In this document: piece after piece, positions 33,660 through 42,390 of the stretch
Position numbering within the stretch: the stretch's first letter is position 1
Layout: the number at the start of each line of letters is the position of its first letter
From: Thiomonas sp. X19
GTDB lineage: Bacteria; Pseudomonadota; Gammaproteobacteria; Burkholderiales; Burkholderiaceae_C
Assembly (NCBI RefSeq): GCF_900089495.1
Contig: NZ_LT605203.1
Coordinates: 2,357,073 to 2,421,072, forward strand
Direction: 5' to 3'
DNA: 64,000 nucleotides
Made by a program: the position numbers and the translations under genes
Notes under the pieces: generated by a model
Seen by the model: the letters and a program-made list of their open reading frames with translations, nothing else
Database searches by the model: none
What the model was told of the DNA's origin: nothing

Positions 33660-35039
33660 ATGACCGACGCCCTGCCCCCGCTGCTGCTGCAGTTCGCCGC
33701 AACCGTGCTGCTGAGCTTCGTGCTGGGGCTGGAGCTGCACAGTTACCGCAGGTCGCAGGATGAAGGCATCGGCTTCGGCACCACGCGCACGCTGACCCTG
33801 ATCGGCGCCATCGGCTTCGTGCTGTGGCTGCTCGACGGCGTTCAGGCCAACGTCGGGGCGCCGCAAGTTTTTCTGCACCCTGCGAATGGTGGGACGGCTG
33901 CAGCCATCGCCTCGGATCTGCTGGGCACGCGCGGGCTTTATCTGGCGGGACTGGCGGTGCTCGCCGTCTGGCTGGCGGTGGACTTGTGGCCGCGCGTGGC
34001 GCGAAGCACGCGTGCGGCGAGTCAGCCTGCCGACAACGGCGGCGCGTTGCTGCCGTCGCTCATCGCCCTGGTGGCTTACGCCCTGGGGCCGCTGGTGCTC
34101 ACCCAGCCCGATTGGTTCGTGGCGGCGGTGATGGTCGTGACCATTCTGATGCTGGGCGAAAAGCCGCTCATCCGCCGCCTGTCCGACGCCTTCCCCAGCG
34201 CCGAGGGCGTGACCCTGGCGAAGTTCCTCATCATCGCCGGCCTGGTGCTGCCGCTGATGCCGGCCTCGCCGCTGCCAGGCCTGCCCACATTGAGTTACCA
34301 GAAGGTGTGGCTGGCGGTGGTGGCCATCTCGGGCCTGTCCTATCTCGGTTATGTCGCCCACCGCTACATCTGGCCCAAGGCCGGCACGCTGGTCACCGGC
34401 ATCATCGGCGGGCTGTACTCCAGCACCGCGGTCACGATCGTGCTGGGCCGCGAGTCACGCACGGATGCGGGCATCGCCGCGCAGGCCCCGGCGGCCATCG
34501 TCGTCGCCATCATGATGATGTACGTGCGCCTGCTGGTGCTGATCGCCCTGCTCGGCCACCTCGATGCGGCACGCGCCCTGCTGCTGCCCTTCGGCACCAT
34601 CGTGCTCGGTTCGGGCGTGGTCGCGTTCGTGCTGTGGCGGATCGGGAGTCGAACCGCTGCGCAAAGCGCCAGCGCCGTGCAGTTGGGTCCGCACAACCCG
34701 CTGGCCTTGCCCATCGCGCTGCTGTTCGCGGCCCTGTTCATCGCCTTCGCCGCCATCACGCAGTTCATCACCACGCACTACGGCGCCGGAGCGCTCAAGC
34801 TGCTCAGCCTGCTGGTCGGTTTCACCGACATCAATCCCTTCATCCTCTCGCTGGTGGCCACGCATGGCGTCGTCAACCCATCGTTGATGGTCAGCGCCAT
34901 CCTCGTCGCGTCCGTCACCAACAACCTGGTCAACGCCGGCTATGCGCTGGTGCTCGCGCGACAGCGCGCCATGGTGCCGGTGGCCGGCTGGTTCGCGCTG
35001 TGCCTGGTGGCGGCGCTATTCTGGACCGGATGGCTGTAG
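33660..35039 (+). CDS. MgtC/SapB-DUF4010 family membrane protein
   Basis: A 459-aa integral membrane protein with about twelve hydrophobic helices. The N-terminal part (LLSFVLGLELHSYRR, GFGTTRTLTLIGAIGF) is MgtC/SapB-like. The C-terminal part (GGLYSSTAVTIVLGRESR, TNNLVNAGYALVL) matches DUF4010. Function is not established; related proteins affect ion or membrane homeostasis. It starts four bases after ackA and 17 bases before the flavoprotein gene, so it is an operon member. Confidence 0.85.
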   Translation: MTDALPPLLLQFAATVLLSFVLGLELHSYRRSQDEGIGFGTTRTLTLIGAIGFVLWLLDGVQANVGAPQVFLHPANGGTAAAIASDLLGTRGLYLAGLAVLAVWLAVDLWPRVARSTRAASQPADNGGALLPSLIALVAYALGPLVLTQPDWFVAAVMVVTILMLGEKPLIRRLSDAFPSAEGVTLAKFLIIAGLVLPLMPASPLPGLPTLSYQKVWLAVVAISGLSYLGYVAHRYIWPKAGTLVTGIIGGLYSSTAVTIVLGRESRTDAGIAAQAPAAIVVAIMMMYVRLLVLIALLGHLDAARALLLPFGTIVLGSGVVAFVLWRIGSRTAAQSASAVQLGPHNPLALPIALLFAALFIAFAAITQFITTHYGAGALKLLSLLVGFTDINPFILSLVATHGVVNPSLMVSAILVASVTNNLVNAGYALVLARQRAMVPVAGWFALCLVAALFWTGWL

Positions 35040-35056
35040 AACTTGTGGAGGTTTCC

Positions 35057-36472
35057 GTGAGCATGACAGTTCCTGCACAGGTCGATTGCCTGATCCTCGG
35101 CGCCGGCGGCGCCGGCTACCCCGCGGCGTTTTTTCTCGCCCAGGCCGGCAAGTCGGCGCTGATGGTCGATCCCATCGGCAATCTCGGCGGCGACTGTCTG
35201 GCCGAGGGCTGCGTGCCGTCCAAGGCGGTACGCGAGGCGGCGCTGGTGCGCGGCCTGGCGGACAAGTTCGCCCACTTCGGCCTGCGCGGCGCCGCGCCCG
35301 CCGTGGACTGGCGCGCGGTGATGGCCCGCAAGGACCGCGTGCAGCAAACGCGCTACGCCCAGCATGGCGAGGAAATCGCCCAGGGTGGCGCGCTGTTCGT
35401 GCACGGGCGCGGCGCGATCACCGCGCCGGATCGCGCCCGCATCGACGCCGCCAACGGCAGCACGCGCGAAGTCGGCTTTCGCCATCTCATCCTCGCCACC
35501 GGCTCGCGCCCGGCGCGCCTGCCCATCCCCGGAGCCGAGCTGGCCATCACCTCGCACGAACTGTTCCGGCTCGGCGCCGACCTGCCGCAGCCCGAGCATC
35601 TGGTCATCATCGGCGGCGGCTACATCGGCGTGGAAACCGCCTCGATGCTGCAGGCGCTGGGCACCAGGGCCACCGTGCTGGAATACACCGCGCAACTGCT
35701 GCCCGGCTTCGACGCTGAACTCGCCACTTTCCTGCACGCCAGCCTTGCGCAGCGCGTGCGCATCGAACTGTCCGCGCAGGTGTTGGGCATCGAGCGCAAC
35801 GGCGCAGATTTCACGGTGCGCTACCGTCAGAACGGGCAGGAACATACGGTGCAAGGCGACGCCGTGCTGATGGCCACAGGACGCGTGCCGGTGCTGCCCG
35901 AGGGCTTCGCGCATCTGGGCCTGCAAGTCGAACACGGCCATGTGGTGGTGGATGCAACCCTGCGCACCACCAACCCGCAGGTGTGGGCGCCGGGTGATGT
36001 CAACGGCCGCAGCATGCTGTTTCACTCGGCCGTGCGGCAAAGCCTGGTGGCCGCGCACTGCATCGCCGCCGGCGGCCAGGCGGTGGATCGCATGCGTTTC
36101 GACGCGGTGCCGATGACCGTGTTCACCGAGCCGGAACTGGCGCATGTGGGCCTGACCGCCGCGCAGGCCGAAGCCGCGTTCGGCGCGGGTGCCGTGGCGG
36201 TGACGCACTACGACTATGCGACGGACTCACGCGCACAGATCTACGGCGAGACGCTGGGCTTCATCAAGCTGGTGTTCGACCTCCGCAACGGCCTGCTGCT
36301 GGGCGCGCAGATCGCCGGCATGGACGCCGCGCAACTGATCGCGCCGCTGGCGCTGGCGCTGGAGCAGGGTCTGGGTGCGGCAGCGCTGGCCGAAACCGCT
36401 TTTCCGCATCCCATGCTCAGCGAGGGCATCAACAAGGCCGCGCGCGCTTTCTTTTCATCCTTGAGCGCATGA
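35057..36472 (+). CDS. dihydrolipoamide dehydrogenase-like flavoprotein
   Basis: A 471-aa pyridine nucleotide-disulfide oxidoreductase. It has FAD-binding ILGAGGAGYPAA, redox-active GGDCLAEGCVPSK (Cys-x5-Cys), NAD-binding IIGGGYIGVETASMLQ and the C-terminal HPMLSEGINKA with the active-site His/Glu pair. It may be a lipoamide dehydrogenase or a related disulfide reductase; no 2-oxoacid dehydrogenase subunits are nearby, and it lacks the extra cysteines of mercuric reductase. GTG 35057 follows GGAGG by five bases; ATG 35063 is the alternative. Confidence 0.9.
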   Translation: MSMTVPAQVDCLILGAGGAGYPAAFFLAQAGKSALMVDPIGNLGGDCLAEGCVPSKAVREAALVRGLADKFAHFGLRGAAPAVDWRAVMARKDRVQQTRYAQHGEEIAQGGALFVHGRGAITAPDRARIDAANGSTREVGFRHLILATGSRPARLPIPGAELAITSHELFRLGADLPQPEHLVIIGGGYIGVETASMLQALGTRATVLEYTAQLLPGFDAELATFLHASLAQRVRIELSAQVLGIERNGADFTVRYRQNGQEHTVQGDAVLMATGRVPVLPEGFAHLGLQVEHGHVVVDATLRTTNPQVWAPGDVNGRSMLFHSAVRQSLVAAHCIAAGGQAVDRMRFDAVPMTVFTEPELAHVGLTAAQAEAAFGAGAVAVTHYDYATDSRAQIYGETLGFIKLVFDLRNGLLLGAQIAGMDAAQLIAPLALALEQGLGAAALAETAFPHPMLSEGINKAARAFFSSLSA

Positions 36473-36499
36473 GCCGGAATGGCTCGAAAGGCAAGCACG

Positions 36500-38872
36500 A
36501 TGCAAACTCCCGATTCCCCCAAACCCGCCACTCCCACGCTGCCGCCCACCGACCGCAAGCAGGGGCTGAGCGCCGCCGAAGCGCAGCGCCGGCTCGCGCA
36601 ATTCGGCGCCAATGCCATCGCCGACAAGTCGGTGCCGGCGTGGCGGCAGCTCGCCGCCAAGTTCTGGGCGCCGGTGCCGTGGATGCTGGAGGCGGTGATC
36701 GTGCTCCAACTCCTGCTCGACCGCCGGCTGGAGGCGCTGGTGATCGCCGTGCTGCTGGTGTTCAACGCGGTGGTGGCCTTCGTGCAGGAGCAGCGCGCCA
36801 AGGACGCGCTGGCGCTGCTGCGCAAACAGTTGCACGTGAACGCGCGCGTGCTGCGCGACGGCAAGTGGAGCCCGATTCCGGCCGAGCAGGTGGTGCCGGG
36901 CGACATCGTGCACCTGCGCGCCGGCGATCTGGTGCCGGCGGATCTGGCCCTGTTCGACGGCGCGGTGGCGCTGGATCAGGCGGCGCTCACCGGCGAGTCG
37001 CTGCCGGTCGACGCCGGCCCCGGCAAACCGGCCTATACCGGCGCCATCGTGCGCCAGGGCGAGGCCAGCGGCGAGGTGACCGCCACCGGCGCGCACACCT
37101 TTTTCGGCCGCACCGCGGAACTGGTGCGTACGTCCACCGCGCCCAGCCACATGCAGCGCACCATCTTCGCCATCGTCAAGCGGCTGGTGATCTTCGACGC
37201 CGCGCTGGTCGTCTTGGTGGTGGCCTACGCCCTGCTGCACCACCTGGCGCTGCTGGACACCGCCGTGTTCGCGCTGATGCTGCTGGTGGCCTCGGTGCCG
37301 GTGGCGCTGCCGGCCACCTACACGCTGGCCACCGCCGTCAGCAGCCTCAAGCTCGCGCACCGGGGCGTGCTGGTGACGCGCCTGCCCGCGGTGGAGGAAG
37401 CCGCGGCGATGGACACCCTGGTGTCGGACAAGACCGGCACGCTGACGCAGAACACGCTGACGCTCGCCGGTGCGATCGCGCTCGCAGCGGGCAGCGACGA
37501 CAACGCCGTGCTGCGCACCGCCGCCCTGGCCAGCGACGATGCCACGCAGGATCCGCTCGATCTCGCCATCCTCGGCCCGGCGCGCGAACGCAAGCTGCTG
37601 GCCGACGCGCCCGCGCGGCAGGACTTCCATCCTTTCGACCCGGCCACGCGACGCAGCGAAGGCATCTACACCGTGGACGGCCACGAGTGGCACGCGGTCA
37701 AGGGCGCGGCCACCGTCATCGGCCCGCTGTGCAAGCTCGATGTTGCTCAGCAGGCCGCGCTGGACGCGGCCGAACGCCAGCTCGCCGCGAGCGGCGCGCG
37801 CGTGCTGGCGGTGGCGGCCGGCCCTGCCGATGCCCTGCAACTGCTCGGCGTGGTGGGCCTGTCCGACCCGCCGCGACCCGACGCCGCCGCGCTGATCGCC
37901 CAGCTCACGCAACTCGGCGTGCGCGTGTGCATGGCCACCGGCGACGCGCAGGAAACCGCGCGCGCGATCGGCGCCAGGCTGGGCCTGGGCACGCGCGTGT
38001 GCGTGGCGCAGGGCGCGGGTGCGCAAAACCCCGAAGACTGCGACCTCTACGCGCGCGTGCTGCCCGAGGACAAGCACCACATCGTCGCCGCGCTGCAAAA
38101 GGCCGGCCACGTCACCGGCATGACCGGCGACGGCGTCAACGACGCACCCGCACTGCGTCAGGCCGAACTGGGCATCGCCGTCGCCAGCGCCACCGACGTC
38201 GCCAAGGCCGCCGCCGGCGTGGTGCTGACCGATCCCGGCCTGGGCGGCGTGCTGACCGTGGTGCGGGCCGGGCGCGAGGTGCACCGGCGCATGCTCACCT
38301 ACACCCTCAACAAGACCCTCAAGACCTTCGAGATCACCGTGTTCCTGACGCTGGGCCTGTGGCTCACCGGCGGCTTCGTGATCTCGCCGATGCTGATCGT
38401 GCTGATGCTGTTCGCCAACGACTTCGTCACCATGAGCATCGCCACCGACCGCGTGCGCCCGACGCCGACCCCGCAGCACTGGGACGTGCGCAGACTGGTT
38501 GCCGCCGCTGCCGGCTTCGCTTCGCTTTCGCTGGTGTTTTCGCTCTCGTTTTACTTCATCGCCCGCAACGCATGGGGGCTGGATGGCCACCAAAGCCAGA
38601 CCTTGGCCTTCCTCATCCTGGTCTTCACCAATCAGGCCGGCATCTATGCCTTGCGCACCAACACCCCGCTGTGGAGCCTCGCCCCATCGCGCTGGATGGC
38701 CATGGCCAGCATCGGTGATTTGGCAATCGTCAGCCTGCTCGCCGGCTCGGGCGTGCTGATGGCGCGGTTGCCATGGAGCTTGATCGTCCTGCTGTTGGCG
38801 TCCGGCGTGGCTTTTTCTTTCGTGCTGGACGCAGCCAAACGTCCGCTGTTCAAACACTTCGCCATCGCCTGA
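36500..38872 (+). CDS. plasma-membrane proton-efflux P-type ATPase (P3A)
   Basis: A 790-aa ATPase with the phosphorylation motif SDKTGTLTQNTL, actuator LTGESLPVDAG, TGDGVNDAPALRQ hinge and about ten membrane helices. The overall layout and the motifs ASVPVALPATYTLATA and NKTLKTFEITVFLT fit bacterial relatives of fungal PMA1 H+-ATPases. It would export protons at the cost of ATP, useful for an acid-tolerant organism or when respiration stops. It is the sixth gene of the phaC-led series. The ATG at 36500 has AAAGG upstream; an in-frame ATG at 36479 is the alternative start. Confidence 0.93.
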   Translation: MQTPDSPKPATPTLPPTDRKQGLSAAEAQRRLAQFGANAIADKSVPAWRQLAAKFWAPVPWMLEAVIVLQLLLDRRLEALVIAVLLVFNAVVAFVQEQRAKDALALLRKQLHVNARVLRDGKWSPIPAEQVVPGDIVHLRAGDLVPADLALFDGAVALDQAALTGESLPVDAGPGKPAYTGAIVRQGEASGEVTATGAHTFFGRTAELVRTSTAPSHMQRTIFAIVKRLVIFDAALVVLVVAYALLHHLALLDTAVFALMLLVASVPVALPATYTLATAVSSLKLAHRGVLVTRLPAVEEAAAMDTLVSDKTGTLTQNTLTLAGAIALAAGSDDNAVLRTAALASDDATQDPLDLAILGPARERKLLADAPARQDFHPFDPATRRSEGIYTVDGHEWHAVKGAATVIGPLCKLDVAQQAALDAAERQLAASGARVLAVAAGPADALQLLGVVGLSDPPRPDAAALIAQLTQLGVRVCMATGDAQETARAIGARLGLGTRVCVAQGAGAQNPEDCDLYARVLPEDKHHIVAALQKAGHVTGMTGDGVNDAPALRQAELGIAVASATDVAKAAAGVVLTDPGLGGVLTVVRAGREVHRRMLTYTLNKTLKTFEITVFLTLGLWLTGGFVISPMLIVLMLFANDFVTMSIATDRVRPTPTPQHWDVRRLVAAAAGFASLSLVFSLSFYFIARNAWGLDGHQSQTLAFLILVFTNQAGIYALRTNTPLWSLAPSRWMAMASIGDLAIVSLLAGSGVLMARLPWSLIVLLLASGVAFSFVLDAAKRPLFKHFAIA

Positions 38873-38885
38873 AAGGACGATCCGC

Positions 38886-40019
38886 ATGTCCACACCCAGC
38901 CCCGCGGCACCTGTGCCCAACATCAATTCGCCGTTTTTCTGGCCCATGCAACTCGCCGCCAGCCTGGCCGAGCAAGGCATGGAGCTGGCCGCGCGCAACG
39001 TGAAGTTTCTCGACGAGGAAGTGCGGCTGCATGGCGGCATCAAGCCCAAGCTCGCCACCGCGCACACGCAGCGGCTGAAGCTGCGCACGCTGGATCTGTG
39101 CGACTACTCCGCACCCGGCGCGAAAGGCGTTCCCACCCTGGTCAATGCGCCCTATGCCGGGCACACCTCGATGATCGCCGACTACCACGAGGGCCAGAGC
39201 CTGATGCAGACGCTCAAGGCCAGCGGCGTCCGGGACCTGTTTCTCACCGACTGGCATTCCGCCACGCTGGACATGAAAGACCTCGAAGTCGATCAGTACC
39301 TCGGCGAACTTCTGGCCTGCGTCGACGACCTCGGCGGCCGCGTCAACCTGGTCGGCCTGTGCCAGGGGGGCTGGATGGGGGCGATGCTGGCGGCGCGCTA
39401 TCCCGACAAGGTCGCCAGCCTGGTGCTGGCCGGCTCGCCCATCGACACCCATGCCGGCAAAGGCCCGCTGGTGAAGATGGTGAAAGAAAGCCCGATGGGC
39501 TTTTACGCCGATCTGGTGGCCAGCGGCGGCGGGCTGATGCTGGGCAAAACCATGCTCGCCGGCTGGAAGAACATGCACCCCGAGCAGCACTATGTGCAGG
39601 AGCACATCGACCTGTACGAGCATATCGACGACCCGGTGTGGCTGTCGAAAACCGAGGCTTTCGAGCGCTGGTACGAAAACCCGCTGGACCTGCCGGGCCG
39701 CTGGTACCTGCAAGTCATCGACCAACTGTTCAAACGCAACCTGCTGGCCAAAGACGACTACGTGGCACTCGGGCGCAAGCTCGATCTCAAAACCATCACC
39801 TGCCCGCTGTATCTGCTGGCCGGCGAGCGCGACGACATCACCGGCCATGAGCAGGTGTTCGCCGCCGAGCATCTGATGGGCACGTCCGAGGCGCATATCC
39901 ACAAGCGCATGGTGCCGGGCGGGCACGTGGGCCTGTTCATGGGCGCGCGCACGCTGAAGGAAGCCTGGCCCGAGATCGCCGCCTGGATCGTCCAACAGGA
40001 GCCGCCGGGCTGGCGGTGA
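38886..40019 (+). CDS. class III PhaC-like alpha/beta hydrolase
   Basis: A 377-aa protein similar in size and motifs to class III PHA synthase: nucleophile box GLCQGGW with Cys near residue 160, Asp in AGERDDITGHEQ, and His in VPGGHVGLFMG. The segment ITCPLYLLAGERD is also PhaC-like. No phaE partner is visible, and a class I phaC already heads the series, so it could be an alternative synthase, a PHA-mobilising thiolase/depolymerase-type enzyme or a paralogue with new function. AAAGGA precedes ATG 38886, which lies 13 bases after the ATPase gene. Confidence 0.78.
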   Translation: MSTPSPAAPVPNINSPFFWPMQLAASLAEQGMELAARNVKFLDEEVRLHGGIKPKLATAHTQRLKLRTLDLCDYSAPGAKGVPTLVNAPYAGHTSMIADYHEGQSLMQTLKASGVRDLFLTDWHSATLDMKDLEVDQYLGELLACVDDLGGRVNLVGLCQGGWMGAMLAARYPDKVASLVLAGSPIDTHAGKGPLVKMVKESPMGFYADLVASGGGLMLGKTMLAGWKNMHPEQHYVQEHIDLYEHIDDPVWLSKTEAFERWYENPLDLPGRWYLQVIDQLFKRNLLAKDDYVALGRKLDLKTITCPLYLLAGERDDITGHEQVFAAEHLMGTSEAHIHKRMVPGGHVGLFMGARTLKEAWPEIAAWIVQQEPPGWR

Positions 40020-40074
40020 CGCCCACAACATGCACCGATTGCGCCGCGCCGCATCCGATCGACGGCGCTGTGTC

Positions 40075-41184
40075 TCAACTGCTGCGGTGCCGGAACAGCC
40101 ACGCCGCAGCCGTCATGCTGGCCAGGCCGATGAGCGCCAGCGGCCAGTACTGCGATGCCAGGGCACTCACCCCGCTTCCCTCCAGAAACACCCCGCGCAC
40201 GATGACGAGGAGATAGCGCAGCGGATTGATGGTGGTGAGCATCTGCACCGCCTCGGGCATGTTGGCAATCGGCGTGGCGAAGCCGGACAGGATGATGGAC
40301 GGCACCATGAACAGGAACACGCCGAGCAGGCCCTGCTGCTGGGTCACGGCAAGCGAGGAGATCATCAGCCCGATGCCGATCGCCGCCAACAGAAAAAAGA
40401 ACATGCCCAGGGCCAGCGCCAGCACGCTGCCGACGAAGGGCACATGGAACCAGGCCACCGCCATCAGCGCGATGAACGCCCCCTCCAGGCCGCCGATGAT
40501 CAAACCCGGAATGGCCTTGCCCAGCAGGATTTCGGCCGGGCGCATGGGCGTGACCAGCAACTGGTCGAAGGTGCCCATCTCGCGCTCCCGCGCCACCGAA
40601 AGCCCGGTGACCAGCAGCGTCACCACCAGGGTGAGCAGGGCGACGAGGCCCGGCACGATGAACCAGCGCGACAGCAGGTTGGGGTTGAACCAGGGGCGAA
40701 TGTCGAGTCGGGCCGGCGGCGCCTGCCAGCCATGGGTTGCGGCCCAATGCTGGTTGAAGGCCAGCAGCACGCCGCTTGCGTCATTGAGCGCAAGCGAGGC
40801 CGTGTTGGAGTCGCGCCCGTCGATCAGGATCTGCACCTTGGCCGGGCGATGGGCGAGCAGATCACGCGTGAAATGCGGCCCGATGCGCAACACCAGCAGC
40901 GCCGCCTTGTCGTCGATCAGCGGCGCGATCCGCGCCTCGTCGCGCACCGTGGCCACCTGCTCGAAGGTGGACGAGCCGGTGAAGCGCGCCAGCAGTTCGC
41001 GCGAGGCAAAGCCCGCGTCCTGGTTGTACACCGCATAGGGGATGTGGTTGAGGTCGAAGCTCGCGGCACAGCTGAACACCAGGAGCTGGATCACCGGCGG
41101 GCCGATCAGCACGAAGCGGCTGGCCTTGTCGCGCAGCAGGGCGAGAAACTCCTTGATGACAAGCGCGACGATGCGGGCCCACAT
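40075..41184 (-). CDS. ABC-2 type transporter permease (second)
   Basis: A 369-aa permease starting MWARIVALVIKEFLALLRDK, with one N-terminal helix, a large periplasmic domain (residues about 45-175) and five C-terminal helices (FIVPGLVALLTLVVTLLVTG onward). The motif VAREREMGTFDQLLVTPMRPAEILLGK is the conserved ABC-2/YhhJ signature. It starts two bases after the first permease gene and probably forms a heterodimer with it. It is the last gene of the HlyD-ABC-permease-permease operon. Confidence 0.9.
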   Translation of the reverse strand: MWARIVALVIKEFLALLRDKASRFVLIGPPVIQLLVFSCAASFDLNHIPYAVYNQDAGFASRELLARFTGSSTFEQVATVRDEARIAPLIDDKAALLVLRIGPHFTRDLLAHRPAKVQILIDGRDSNTASLALNDASGVLLAFNQHWAATHGWQAPPARLDIRPWFNPNLLSRWFIVPGLVALLTLVVTLLVTGLSVAREREMGTFDQLLVTPMRPAEILLGKAIPGLIIGGLEGAFIALMAVAWFHVPFVGSVLALALGMFFFLLAAIGIGLMISSLAVTQQQGLLGVFLFMVPSIILSGFATPIANMPEAVQMLTTINPLRYLLVIVRGVFLEGSGVSALASQYWPLALIGLASMTAAAWLFRHRSS

Positions 41185-41186
41185 GG

Positions 41187-42302
41187 TCAATCCAGCCTCT
41201 TGCGCGACTTGCGCCAGGCGATGCCGAGGAACAGCAGCGCCATCACCGCCAGGGCCGCGCTGTTGCTCAGCACCACCGGCCACACGTTGCCGGCGAGAAA
41301 CACGGTCTGCAAGATGGCCACGTAGTACCGCGCCGCGACGACGTGGGTGATGCCCTGGATCACGGCGGGCATGGAGTCGATGTCGAACATGAAGCCGGAG
41401 AGGATGAAGGCCGGCAGGAAGGTGACGATCACTGCGACCTGCGCCGCGACGAACTGGCTTTTCGCCAGGGTCGATATCAGCAGCCCCATGCCCAGCGCCA
41501 CCAGCAGGAACAGCGCGGAGCACAGCACCAGCAGCCACAGGCTGCCGCGCAGGGGCACGCCGAACTGCCAGACCGCCATCGCCACCGACAGCAGCATGCC
41601 GCCCATGCCCATGATGAAGTAGGGCATGAGCTTGCCGAGCAGGATCTCGCCCATGGTCACGGGGCTTGCCATCAGCGCCTCCATGGTGCCGCGTTCCCAC
41701 TCGCGCGCCACCACCAGCGCGGTGAGCAAGGCGCCGATCAGGGTCATGATCACCGCGATCAGTCCGGGGACCAGAAAATCGCGGCTGCGCACCGCCGGGT
41801 TGAACCAGATGCGCTCCTCGGCCACCACCGGAATGGCGAGCGGCTGGCCCGCCTGCTCGGCCTGCAACCGCAGCCAGTTCTGCCACATGCCCTGCAGATA
41901 GCCTTCGAGGATGCGCGCGCTGTTCGCATCCACCCCGTCCACCCACACCGCGATGGGCGCGGTCTGGCCGGAAAGCAGCTTGCGCGCGAAGTTCCCGCGC
42001 AGCCAGACGATGCCCGAAACCTGCCGCCGCATCAGCGCATGGCGCGCGGCCATGATGTCGGGATAGCGGCGCGGGGCGAAATAGTCCGACCGCTCGAGCC
42101 CGCCGACGAAGGCGCTGGTTTGCGCCGAGGGCTGGTCGACCACCACCGCCAACGGCACGTGGTGCGCGTCCAGCGACACGCCGTAGCCGAACAGCAGCAG
42201 CAACACCACCGGCATGACGAAAGCGATGGCGATGGCCGAGGGGTCGCGCAGGATTTGCAGGAACTCCTTGCGCACCAGTCCACGCAGACGCATGCGCTTC
42301 AT
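41187..42302 (-). CDS. ABC-2 type transporter permease (first)
   Basis: A 371-aa permease with the same layout as its neighbour: an N-terminal helix (IAIAFVMPVVLLLLFGYG), a periplasmic domain, and C-terminal helices containing VAREWERGTMEALMASPVTMGEILLGK. The E. coli yhhJ/ybhS-type permeases are its closest recognisable family. Together with the fused ATPase it would export drugs or other hydrophobic compounds, using the HlyD protein and a TolC channel to span the envelope. Confidence 0.9.
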   Translation of the reverse strand: MKRMRLRGLVRKEFLQILRDPSAIAIAFVMPVVLLLLFGYGVSLDAHHVPLAVVVDQPSAQTSAFVGGLERSDYFAPRRYPDIMAARHALMRRQVSGIVWLRGNFARKLLSGQTAPIAVWVDGVDANSARILEGYLQGMWQNWLRLQAEQAGQPLAIPVVAEERIWFNPAVRSRDFLVPGLIAVIMTLIGALLTALVVAREWERGTMEALMASPVTMGEILLGKLMPYFIMGMGGMLLSVAMAVWQFGVPLRGSLWLLVLCSALFLLVALGMGLLISTLAKSQFVAAQVAVIVTFLPAFILSGFMFDIDSMPAVIQGITHVVAARYYVAILQTVFLAGNVWPVVLSNSAALAVMALLFLGIAWRKSRKRLD

Positions 42303-42315
42303 CTCTCCCTCCTCT

Positions 42316-42390
42316 CAAGGAAAGGCCGGGCCGCTCCCAAGTTTCCTTGATCCCCGCGGGGGATGTGGCGGCGCGCCGCCTCTGGGGCGC
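42316..42390 (+). repeat. dispersed repeat, copy A
   Basis: This segment, with core GGGCCGCTCCCAAGTTTCCT, is closely similar to the complement of 50761-50840. It occupies most of the short gap between the ABC ATPase and first permease genes. A weaker relative lies at about 28785-28835. Confidence 0.6.

Noticed and set aside
36455..39088. 877-codon minus-strand ORF opposite the P-type ATPase
   Set aside because: It is rich in Arg/His/Gln/Gly repeats and matches no fold; the plus strand carries complete P-type ATPase motifs.
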